From positions 1-7,888 of the forward strand of contig JAFTEK010000044.1 in assembly GCA_017453705.1 (NCBI GenBank): a DNA stretch of 7,888 nucleotides, read 5' to 3'. The DNA comes from Treponema sp. (GTDB lineage Bacteria > Spirochaetota > Spirochaetia > Treponematales > Treponemataceae). Under the pieces are notes generated by a model, which was not told where the DNA came from, searched no databases, and worked only from the letters and a program-made list of their open reading frames with translations. A program made the translations under genes and the position numbers. Below are positions 1 to 4,921 of the stretch, one piece after another. The stretch's first letter is position 1. Each line of letters opens with the position of its first letter.

Positions 1-200
1 GGGCTTATGGAAAGTCGGGTTATGGTCTGTCCGACGGGGGATTTCAGATGGAACCCAGGCTGCATCACCTCTTTGGCCTCTCCCCAAGTGGCCAGGACTC
101 CCCTTTCGTTGGAGCTTATCGTGTAGGCAGTTCCATTCAAGAGGACAAGGGCGACAATAACCGCCACCGCCAGGACTAGCCATTTTCCGAATTTTTTCAT
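1..200 (-). CDS. SPFH/band-7 (prohibitin/HflC-like) membrane protein, N-terminal part
   Basis: The first 66 residues are visible and the gene runs off the left edge. The protein begins MKKFGKWLVLA, followed by one hydrophobic segment (about residues 7-21) that should anchor it in the inner membrane. The next stretch, YTISSNERGVLATWGEAKEV at residues 26-45, then MQPGFHLKSP, has the layout of the start of an SPFH/band-7 domain: a receptor-facing beta strand, the 'E-G-V' turn, and the 'PG-H-K-P' loop. Proteins of this family form large oligomeric rings in membranes and often control proteases or membrane domains. A good AAAGGAG ribosome binding site lies 6 bases before the ATG, which fixes the start. 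The gene diverges from the HAD gene at 323. The exact subfamily (HflC, HflK, stomatin-like) cannot be settled from this fragment. Confidence 0.85.
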   Translation of the reverse strand, partial: MKKFGKWLVLAVAVIVALVLLNGTAYTISSNERGVLATWGEAKEVMQPGFHLKSPVGQTITRLSIS

Positions 201-322
201 TGCGTACTCCTTTTCTGCTTTAGATTATGAGCTACAACATAAGCTAAAAAAGCCTTTTAGTCTATATTCACTGTTTATTTTTTTCCTCCTTTATGTTATC
301 TTTCCATATTATGCCTATGCCT

Positions 323-958
323 ATGGACAAGAGCTTTGACTCTCTTATACTTGATGTGGACGGCACAATCTGGAATACGACAGATTTGGTTGCTGTCGCC
401 TGGAACTGCGCCATAGTCCGCTCAGGATTTACCGCCGAAAAGGTGACGGGGGCTGTCCTCAAGAAGGAGTTTGGCAGGACAATGGATGTGATAGCCTGTG
501 ACCTATGGCCGGGCCTGGATGAAGGGCAGAGAAAGCTCTTGATGGGGCTTTGCTGTGAGGAGGAGCAGCGTGCCTTGAAGTCCAACGAGACGGATATAAG
601 CTATCCCGGTGTCGTTGGCTGCGTGAAGGAGCTTTCGGAGAGGATTCCGGTCTTTATCGTGAGCAATTGTCAGGCGGGCTATATAGAGCTTGTCATGTCC
701 AAGCTGGGGCTTTCTTCATATATAACAGACTTCGAGTGCTATGGAAGGACAGGTAAGGGAAAGGCTGACAACCTCCGCCTTTTAAAGGAAAGGACCAAGC
801 TTGTTTCCCCCGTTTATGTAGGGGACACACAGGGGGATGCAGATGCCTGCGCTGAATCCGGAATTCCGTTTATATGGGCTTCCTATGGTTTTGGTGATGT
901 GCCTTATTTCTTTGCCAAAATAGACTCATTCACACAGATAAAAGCCTTTTTCATGTAG
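323..958 (+). CDS. HAD-superfamily hydrolase (phosphoglycolate-phosphatase-like)
   Basis: This is a cytosolic phosphatase-type protein of 211 residues from the chosen start. All four HAD motifs are visible: motif I DVDGT (residues 11-15, nucleophile Asp11 and acid/base Asp13), motif II around Ser114 in FIVSNC, motif III lysines in GKGKAD (about 145-147), and motif IV GDTQGD (167-172) for magnesium. The insert between motifs I and II is helical in composition, as in the subfamily I (Gph/beta-phosphoglucomutase) cap. The substrate cannot be read from the sequence; a sugar or glycolate phosphate is a guess from the family. The start is uncertain. ATG codons at 293, 311, 317 and 323 are all in frame, and none has a convincing ribosome binding site. 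I prefer 323 because about ten residues before motif I is usual. The next gene begins 10 bases after the stop. Confidence 0.85.
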   Translation: MDKSFDSLILDVDGTIWNTTDLVAVAWNCAIVRSGFTAEKVTGAVLKKEFGRTMDVIACDLWPGLDEGQRKLLMGLCCEEEQRALKSNETDISYPGVVGCVKELSERIPVFIVSNCQAGYIELVMSKLGLSSYITDFECYGRTGKGKADNLRLLKERTKLVSPVYVGDTQGDADACAESGIPFIWASYGFGDVPYFFAKIDSFTQIKAFFM

Positions 959-968
959 GGGGATGGAT

Positions 969-1556
969 ATGCTGTATATTTTTGATATGGGCGGAGTTGT
1001 GACGAATGATGCGAACCCACGGCCAAGGATATGTTCTGTCCTGGGTATCAGCGAGGAAGACTATTTACGTTTCTGCGGGCGCGGGGGCAGGAAAGAAGAG
1101 GATCTTCTCCTTCTTGCGGGGGACGGGCTTTTGGATGCGAAGGGCTTTTGGAAGGAGTTTTCCAGAAGGTCAGGTATTGACGTGAGGACTGACTGGATGC
1201 ACTGGCTTTTTCATCCGGTGGTGGATGAGGGGGTTCGTTCCATTATAGATGAGCTTAGGAATCGGGGAAGCCGGGTTGTATGCGGTACAAACACTATAGA
1301 CAGCCACTATCAGAATCATATTGAGCATGGGGATTACGCCTTGTTTGACCAGACATACGCTTCCTGCCTTATGGGGGTTTCCAAGCCTGACCCTGACTTC
1401 TGGCGGATAATACTTACTGCGGAGGGGGTGGCTGCAGGGGACGCTGTTTTTGTGGATGACAGGCAGGAGAATGTCGCTGCCGCGGCCGGCCTTGGAATCC
1501 GCGCGATACTTTTCCGTTCGGCACAGGAGCTTAGGAAGGAGCTAGTGAAACAGTGA
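969..1556 (+). CDS. HAD-superfamily hydrolase with DxGGV motif I
   Basis: This is a second HAD-type protein, about 195 residues long, and probably cotranscribed with the HAD gene ending at 958. Motif I is FDMGGVV: the nucleophile Asp is kept, but the usual second Asp is Gly. This 'FDxGGV' form is known in a branch of HAD subfamily I that includes glucose-1-phosphatase-like YihX proteins. Motif II is CGTNT near residue 107, motif III is the Lys of SKPDPDFW (about 138-145), and motif IV is FVDDRQENV (about 161-169). The start at 969 is chosen because the AGGGGG at 957-962 lies 6 bases upstream; the ATG at 963 touches that element directly. The protein is cytosolic with no signal peptide. Its substrate is unknown, and the loss of the second Asp may change its catalytic efficiency or specificity. 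Confidence 0.85.
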   Translation: MLYIFDMGGVVTNDANPRPRICSVLGISEEDYLRFCGRGGRKEEDLLLLAGDGLLDAKGFWKEFSRRSGIDVRTDWMHWLFHPVVDEGVRSIIDELRNRGSRVVCGTNTIDSHYQNHIEHGDYALFDQTYASCLMGVSKPDPDFWRIILTAEGVAAGDAVFVDDRQENVAAAAGLGIRAILFRSAQELRKELVKQ

Positions 1557-1588
1557 ATAATCCGAATGCTGATTCTTCAGTGTTTCAC
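1545..1588 (+). repeat. 8-bp inverted repeat across the end of the second HAD gene
   Basis: GTGAAACA (1545-1552) and TGTTTCAC (1581-1588) are perfect complements 28 bases apart and straddle the TGA stop. No T-run follows, so this is at most a weak 3'-end hairpin and not a clear intrinsic terminator. Alternative short pairings exist in the same stretch, for example TTCAG (1576-1580) with CTGAA (1596-1600). Confidence 0.3.
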
Positions 1589-1638
1589 TAATTGTCTGAA
1601 CTGTATCGGCTTTTTTGCCAAAAAATTGACGAAAAAAC

Positions 1639-1666
1639 TGTACAAAATATGAAAATGTGTTATAAT
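1639..1666 (+). promoter_or_regulatory. Sigma-70-type promoter with extended -10
   Basis: TATAAT at 1661-1666 is a perfect -10 hexamer. It is preceded by TGT (1658-1660), giving an extended -10. A plausible -35, TGTACA (1639-1644), sits 16 bases upstream. Transcription should start near 1673, leaving a leader of about 38 bases before the secreted-protein gene at 1711, with AAGGAG at 1699-1704. The surrounding A/T-rich tract adds support. Confidence 0.75.
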
Positions 1667-1710
1667 ACCTATCAAATCGGAGAAGAAAACACATTTTTAA
1701 GGAGTAAAAG

Positions 1711-2121
1711 ATGAAGAAGCTTCTTGCTCTGTTCGCCGTCGCTGCCCTCAGCATCGTCGGTGCTTTCGCACTTGATTTCCCTTCAGTGTTTAGCGGCACT
1801 TGGGTCGATGAGACCTATGATGCGGACTGGACTTTCAAGACCAACAACACGATTGTTCTTTCCTACCACAGTACGGGTGCTGTCATCTACACTTTTGATG
1901 AGAGCAACATGAAGAACCTCCGTTTCACTACAGAGACTGATAGTGAAGGAAGTATTAGTCCTGCGGTGGTGCTTCAGTTCCGCTGTGATGAGACCCAGCG
2001 TGACTACAAGTTTGTCCTGCCTGCAAGTCCCAAGCCTTCTATGAAGATTGAGTTTGCTCCCGACTGGACAAAGGCTCTCTACCGTTCTGCCTTCCCTTGG
2101 GTGAAGGGTGGGGCTGAGTAA
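1711..2121 (+). CDS. Small secreted protein of unknown family, lipocalin-like opening
   Basis: The product has 136 residues and I do not recognise the family. It opens with a clear Sec signal peptide (MKKLLALFAVAALSIVGAFA), with likely cleavage after AFA at residue 20. There is no lipobox cysteine, so it should be a soluble periplasmic or exported protein of about 116 residues. The mature part starts with a FSGTWVDETYDADWTF segment. A 'GTW' followed by alternating polar and hydrophobic strands recalls lipocalin-type beta barrels, but this is only a resemblance. It has a single cysteine (Cys92). The start is well supported by AAGGAG 6 bases upstream. An excellent promoter, a strong ribosome binding site and a strong terminator around the gene suggest a self-contained, well-expressed unit. 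Function unknown. Confidence 0.85.
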   Translation: MKKLLALFAVAALSIVGAFALDFPSVFSGTWVDETYDADWTFKTNNTIVLSYHSTGAVIYTFDESNMKNLRFTTETDSEGSISPAVVLQFRCDETQRDYKFVLPASPKPSMKIEFAPDWTKALYRSAFPWVKGGAE

Positions 2122-2139
2122 GCAGGTTTTGCTTGCTTA
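2119..2139 (+). other. Hairpin beginning at the stop codon, just before the terminator
   Basis: TAAGCA (2119-2124, which includes the stop codon) pairs perfectly with TGCTTA (2134-2139), with further inner G-C and G-U pairs. It sits immediately before the terminator hairpin that starts at 2141. It could stabilise the 3' end of the upstream mRNA against exonucleases or influence termination; neither role can be told from sequence alone. Confidence 0.45.
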
Positions 2140-2140
2140 T

Positions 2141-2176
2141 AAGGGCATCGGACTTTCGTACCGGTGCCCTTTTTTT
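2141..2176 (+). terminator. Intrinsic terminator after the secreted-protein gene
   Basis: GGGCATCGG (2143-2151) pairs with CCGGTGCCC (2161-2169) to give a 9-bp stem with one G-U pair and a 9-base loop, extended by A-T pairs at its base. Seven T residues follow (2170-2176). This is a textbook rho-independent terminator. It lies only 20 bases before the GH27 start codon. Confidence 0.92.
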
Positions 2177-2195
2177 ATCTGCAAGGAGGTTCTTA

Positions 2196-3524
2196 ATGTA
2201 TTCAAAGAATGATGCCGCAGCTCGGCCGCCAATGGGTTGGAATTCATACGACTATTACAATACAATGGTCAATGAAAAGCAGGTCAGGGCAAACGCCGAC
2301 TATATGGCGGAGAACCTGAAGGAATTCGGCTGGGAGTATGTCGTCGTCGATATCCAGTGGTCTGACCCCGATGCGGGCAGCAGGAATCCTGACGTGCAGT
2401 ATATACCGTTCAGCCATTTCTGCATGGATGAGTATTCCAGGCAGATTCCCGCCCCGAACCGCTTTCCTTCCAGTGAAGGGGGCAGGGGATTTAAGCCTCT
2501 TGCGGACTATATACATGGGCTTGGGCTTAAATTTGGCATACATATTATGAGGGGAATTCCCCGCCGGGCCGCCCATGAGCATCTCAAGGTTCTTGGGACG
2601 GATGTGACGGCTGACATGATAGCCAACCCTTTCAGCATAAGCCGATGGAATGGTGACATGTATGGCCTGGATATGTCCAGGGACGGCTCCCAGGCATACT
2701 ATGACAGCATATTTGCCCTATATGCCTCATGGGGCGTGGACTATGTGAAGGTGGACGACATCTGCAACACGAACATGTACCCGCATGTCCCATATTCGGC
2801 AGAGAAAGAAATAGAGGCTATTGCTCTGGCCATAGAAAGATGCGGGCGGCCGATGGTTCTTAGCCTGAGCCCAGGGCCTGCGGTCATAGAAAAGGCCTGG
2901 CACCTTGAGAAATATGCCAATATGTGGCGCATCACGGATGACTTCTGGGACGACTGGAGCTTGCTAAAGGCGATGTTCGAGCGGTGCGAGGTATGGCAGC
3001 GTCATGTTGGCGGGGGCAGCTGGCCGGACTGTGACATGCTGCCTTTTGGCAAGCTCGGCTGGGGCTGGGGAAAGGAGCGTGTAAGCCGTTTTACCAGGGA
3101 AGAAGAGAGGTGCATGATGAGCCTCTGGTGCATCTTCCGCAGTCCCCTGATGATTGGTACGGATTTGACGCAGCTTGATGATGAGGTGAAGGCCATGCTG
3201 ACCAACAGGGAAGCCCTGTCTGTACACTCCTATGGCCACGGAGCATTCCAGCTGATGAGGGATGACAGGCGGTGTGTCTGGATAAGCTACGGAAGGGGCT
3301 GTCCTGCCAGGGGGCAGGAAGTCTATGTGGCCTTGTTCAACCTGGCGGACGAGGACGGGGAGATAGGTTTCTTGCTAAAGGCGGTTCCTGGCATAGACGA
3401 AGGGGCGAGCTATGCGGTCAGGGATCTCTGGCGTGGTACAGATCTCTTTCCCCTGTCCGGCGGGGCGGAGCTGTCCATTGAGCTAAAAGCCCACGATGCC
3501 GCCCTTCTTAAGCTGTCACAGTAA
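2196..3524 (+). CDS. GH27 family alpha-galactosidase-type glycoside hydrolase
   Basis: The product has 442 residues and no signal peptide, so it probably acts in the cytoplasm on imported oligosaccharides. Family GH27 retaining enzymes remove terminal alpha-galactose, and some members remove alpha-GalNAc or beta-L-arabinopyranose. Visible GH27 landmarks are PPMGWNSYDYY (about 11-21), VVVDIQWSD near 50-58, GVDYVKVDDIC (180-190) with Asp187 as likely nucleophile, WRITDD (244-249) holding the likely acid/base Asp, and SWPDCDMLPFG (275-285) corresponding to the conserved 'W-PDML' segment. The C-terminal ~90 residues look like the usual beta-sandwich domain. AAGGAGGT at 2183-2190 lies 5 bases before ATG 2196, so I reject an upstream in-frame TTG at 2133. 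No transporter or other sugar gene lies nearby, and no separate promoter is evident. Confidence 0.93.
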   Translation: MYSKNDAAARPPMGWNSYDYYNTMVNEKQVRANADYMAENLKEFGWEYVVVDIQWSDPDAGSRNPDVQYIPFSHFCMDEYSRQIPAPNRFPSSEGGRGFKPLADYIHGLGLKFGIHIMRGIPRRAAHEHLKVLGTDVTADMIANPFSISRWNGDMYGLDMSRDGSQAYYDSIFALYASWGVDYVKVDDICNTNMYPHVPYSAEKEIEAIALAIERCGRPMVLSLSPGPAVIEKAWHLEKYANMWRITDDFWDDWSLLKAMFERCEVWQRHVGGGSWPDCDMLPFGKLGWGWGKERVSRFTREEERCMMSLWCIFRSPLMIGTDLTQLDDEVKAMLTNREALSVHSYGHGAFQLMRDDRRCVWISYGRGCPARGQEVYVALFNLADEDGEIGFLLKAVPGIDEGASYAVRDLWRGTDLFPLSGGAELSIELKAHDAALLKLSQ

Positions 3525-3535
3525 GGCTGGATGCA

Positions 3536-3545
3536 TTTTTTTTTT
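3536..3545. other. T10 tract between converging genes
   Basis: A run of ten T residues lies in the 32-base gap between the GH27 stop and the argR stop. Only a short CTG/CAG hairpin is visible upstream (about 3513-3521), well separated from the run. It may contribute to ending the GH27 transcript, but it is not a convincing terminator. Confidence 0.3.
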
Positions 3546-3556
3546 CCTGTGTCCTT

Positions 3557-4030
3557 TTACTCGTCCTCAAGCTCAGGAATCCTGCGCTTGAGGCTTTGCA
3601 TGAACTGTTCTCCGCTCACTTCCTGCCTTAGGCAGATGAATATGCAGTTTTCTCCTGCTATTGTGCCGATGATTTCTTCCATATTGAATGCGTCAAGGGC
3701 CTGCGACACAGAGTCCGCATGACCCCCAAATGTCTTTATGACGACTATGTTACCGCTGAACTCAATGCTGACATAACCGCGCAGGAAGTCCTGGACATAA
3801 ATTTGCTCGCTTTCACGCCTCTCGTCGTCATCGGGCAGGGTGTAAACATATCCTGAGTGTCCGTCGCTGACCTTGCCAACTTTGAGCAGCTTAAGGTCGC
3901 GGGAAAGGGTTGCCTGGGTTACGTCAAAGCCGTCTTTTTGCAGGTATCCCAATAGCTCTTCCTGGCTTTCAATCCTATTGTTCTTTATGAGCCTTCGAAC
4001 TGCCTTGAGTCTGGAGAGCCTCTCTTTCAC
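3557..4030 (-). CDS. argR: Arginine repressor ArgR/AhrC family regulator
   Basis: This is a hexameric DNA-binding regulator of arginine metabolism, 157 residues from the chosen start, which is the normal family length. The N-terminal winged helix carries SQEELLGYLQKDGFDVTQ (about 22-39), then ATLSRDLKLLKV with the recognition helix. The C-terminal oligomerisation and arginine-binding domain shows GGHADSVSQALDAF (about 102-115) and GTIAGENCIFICL (122-134). The family normally has GTIAGDD there, with Asp residues contacting arginine; here Glu-Asn replaces Asp-Asp. The start at GTG 4030 is preferred because AAAGGGG lies 7 bases upstream. The longer reading from GTG 4057 has no ribosome binding site and would begin almost at the predicted transcription start. 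An ARG-box-like palindrome over its own promoter suggests autoregulation. The gene diverges from the DUF212/rnf operon. Confidence 0.93.
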   Translation of the reverse strand: MKERLSRLKAVRRLIKNNRIESQEELLGYLQKDGFDVTQATLSRDLKLLKVGKVSDGHSGYVYTLPDDDERRESEQIYVQDFLRGYVSIEFSGNIVVIKTFGGHADSVSQALDAFNMEEIIGTIAGENCIFICLRQEVSGEQFMQSLKRRIPELEDE

Positions 4031-4068
4031 GTTACTTCCCCTTTGATTTTTTTTCACAATAATGCCCG

Positions 4069-4097
4069 ATTATGTATATTTATGCATTTTTAGTCAA
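4069..4097 (-). promoter_or_regulatory. argR promoter
   Basis: Read on the minus strand, TTGACT (plus-strand 4092-4097) is a near-consensus -35 and CATAAT (4069-4074) a near-consensus -10, separated by exactly 17 bases. The start of transcription is expected near 4062, giving a leader of about 30 bases to the GTG at 4030. Confidence 0.75.
4071..4088. promoter_or_regulatory. ARG-box-like operator overlapping the argR -10
   Basis: The core TGTATATTTATGCA (4073-4086) has the dyad TG-ATA--TAT-CA. Aligned by eye to the ArgR/AhrC consensus AATGAATAATTATTCATT, 14 of 18 positions agree across 4071-4088. It covers part of the -10 hexamer and the spacer of the argR promoter, so bound ArgR would block RNA polymerase. 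Autoregulation of argR by one or two such boxes is known in other bacteria. Here only one clear box is seen. Confidence 0.65.
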
Positions 4098-4130
4098 GTG
4101 GATTTGATATGGCAGCGCGCGGAAACTCAC

Positions 4131-4314
4131 GATAGCCCCGTCTGGTGACAGGCGATAGCCCTATCTGGTGATGCACGATAGCCCTATCTGGTGATGCACG
4201 ATAGCCCTATCTGGTGATGCACGATAGCCCAGTCTGGTGATGCACGATAGCCCTATCTGCTGACAGGCGATAGCCCTGTCTGCTGACAGGCGATAGCCCG
4301 GTCTGCTGGCACAC
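4131..4314. repeat. Tandem array of eight 23-bp units
   Basis: Units start at 4131, 4154, 4177, 4200, 4223, 4246, 4269 and 4292, each beginning GATAGCCC and following one another with no spacer. Units 2, 3 and 4 are identical and the others differ at a few positions. There are two main tail types: ATGCAC (units 2-5) and ACAGGC (units 1, 6, 7), with unit 8 divergent. Units 2, 3, 4 and 6 contain a GATA-GCCC-TATC hairpin. Because 23 is not a multiple of three, the reading frame changes with every unit and no ORF runs naturally through it, so it is non-coding. It looks like a minisatellite/VNTR. Its role in the argR-DUF212 divergent region is unknown. Confidence 0.95.
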
Positions 4315-4325
4315 GTCTTCTCTGT

Positions 4326-4344
4326 GGGAAGCCTGTGAGTTCCC
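4326..4344. repeat. Inverted repeat 1 in the DUF212 upstream region
   Basis: GGGAA (4326-4330) and TTCCC (4340-4344) form a 5-bp stem with a 9-base loop. It is the first of three consecutive short dyads between the tandem array and the operon. Confidence 0.35.
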
Positions 4345-4350
4345 GTCCTG

Positions 4351-4384
4351 CGGAATCAGAACATCTTGTAAAAACTGATTTCCG
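4351..4384. repeat. Inverted repeat 2 in the DUF212 upstream region
   Basis: CGGAATCAG (4351-4359) pairs with CTGATTTCCG (4375-4384), giving nine pairs with one bulged T and a 15-base loop. No T-run follows on either side, so it is not an intrinsic terminator. It may be a structured leader or a protein-binding dyad. Confidence 0.5.
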
Positions 4385-4406
4385 TGGTGGCAGTGCCCTG
4401 TACCAC
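4384..4406. repeat. Inverted repeat 3 in the DUF212 upstream region
   Basis: GTGGT (4384-4388) pairs with ACCAC (4402-4406), and inner CAG (4391-4393) with CTG (4398-4400), forming a small imperfect hairpin that abuts the preceding dyad. Confidence 0.4.
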
Positions 4407-4434
4407 TAGACAAAAGCTGCAAATAACGTAAAAT
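4407..4434 (+). promoter_or_regulatory. Possible promoter of the DUF212-rnf operon
   Basis: TAGACA (4407-4412) and TAAAAT (4429-4434) each match the sigma-70 hexamers at five of six positions, with a 16-base spacer. The difficulty is its position: transcription would start at about 4441, nearly on the ATG at 4443, so the GAAGG before the start would not be in the mRNA. The true promoter may therefore lie further upstream. Confidence 0.35.
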
Positions 4435-4442
4435 AGAAGGAT

Positions 4443-4919
4443 ATGGCGAGCATCAAGGAACAGATAGGGCAGTTTTTCTCCAATCCTGTGTTCTTGTCAT
4501 GCATTTTCAGCTGGTTCTGTGCACAGCTCATAAAAACTCTTATAAAGCTTTTTTCCGGGAAGATTCACAGCGTCCGGGAGCTGTTTGAGCTTATGTTTTG
4601 GCGGACGGGCAGTATGCCCTCCAGCCATTCCGCATTGGTTTCTACCCTTTGCACAACAATAGCCTTCCGCTCCGGGATAAACAGCGATGTCTTTTTGCTT
4701 TCGCTGGGGCTTTTCCTGATAACCATCCGTGATGCGGTCGGTGTAAGGCGGGCCAACGGTATTCAGGCAAGGGAGCTCAATAGGATGGGGCGTGTCCTGG
4801 AAGAGAAGAAAATAATGGACTTCAAGGCGATAAAGGAGGTTCAGGGGCATACTCCCGCAGAGGTCGCCATAGGTTGTCTCCTGGGCTTTTTCATTGGAGT
4901 TGCGTTCAGCGAGCTGTAG
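4443..4919 (+). CDS. Divergent PAP2 family (DUF212, YuiD-like) membrane protein
   Basis: The product is a membrane protein of 158 residues, the usual size for the family. It has hydrophobic segments near 15-35, 59-75, 82-95 and 138-155. Diagnostic motifs are TGSMPSSHSALV (about 56-67), RDAVGVRRANGIQAR (about 96-110) and GHTPAEVAIGCLLGF (about 135-149). These correspond to the phosphatase-like signature of PAP2-type phosphatidic acid phosphatases, here in the divergent DUF212 form. The substrate is unproven; a lipid or prenyl phosphate is the usual assumption. A GAAGG sits very close (2 bases) to the ATG. It is the first gene of the rnf-containing operon, and the next ATG follows its TAG stop after 2 bases, so it is probably cotranscribed and translationally coupled. 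Confidence 0.9.
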   Translation: MASIKEQIGQFFSNPVFLSCIFSWFCAQLIKTLIKLFSGKIHSVRELFELMFWRTGSMPSSHSALVSTLCTTIAFRSGINSDVFLLSLGLFLITIRDAVGVRRANGIQARELNRMGRVLEEKKIMDFKAIKEVQGHTPAEVAIGCLLGFFIGVAFSEL

Positions 4920-4921
4920 TT

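Noticed and set aside
200..322. Promoters in the divergent gap between the SPFH and HAD genes
   Set aside because: Several A/T-rich -10-like hexamers exist (for example TATATT at 263-268, and CATAAT on the minus strand near 225-230), but none has a -35 at acceptable spacing, so no specific promoter is called.
2133..2195. Upstream TTG start for the GH27 protein
   Set aside because: It lies in the hairpin/terminator region and has no ribosome binding site, and the added residues do not resemble the family. The AAGGAGGT before ATG 2196 decides the start.
4031..4057. Longer ArgR reading from GTG 4057
   Set aside because: There is no ribosome binding site, and the predicted transcription start is only a few bases upstream. 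GTG 4030 has AAAGGGG at good spacing and gives the usual family length.
4131..4314. CRISPR array
   Set aside because: The 23-bp units abut each other with no unique spacers, and no cas genes are nearby; it is a plain tandem repeat.
4350..4418. tRNA-like stretch on the minus strand (GTCTAGTGGTACAGG resembles a tRNA-Glu D-arm)
   Set aside because: No matching acceptor stem, anticodon stem or proper T-loop can be folded around it, so the resemblance is taken as chance.
4207..4422. Minus-strand 71-residue ORF
   Set aside because: It runs through the tandem repeat, whose 23-bp period breaks any consistent frame, and through the hairpin region. It has no ribosome binding site and no recognisable protein features.
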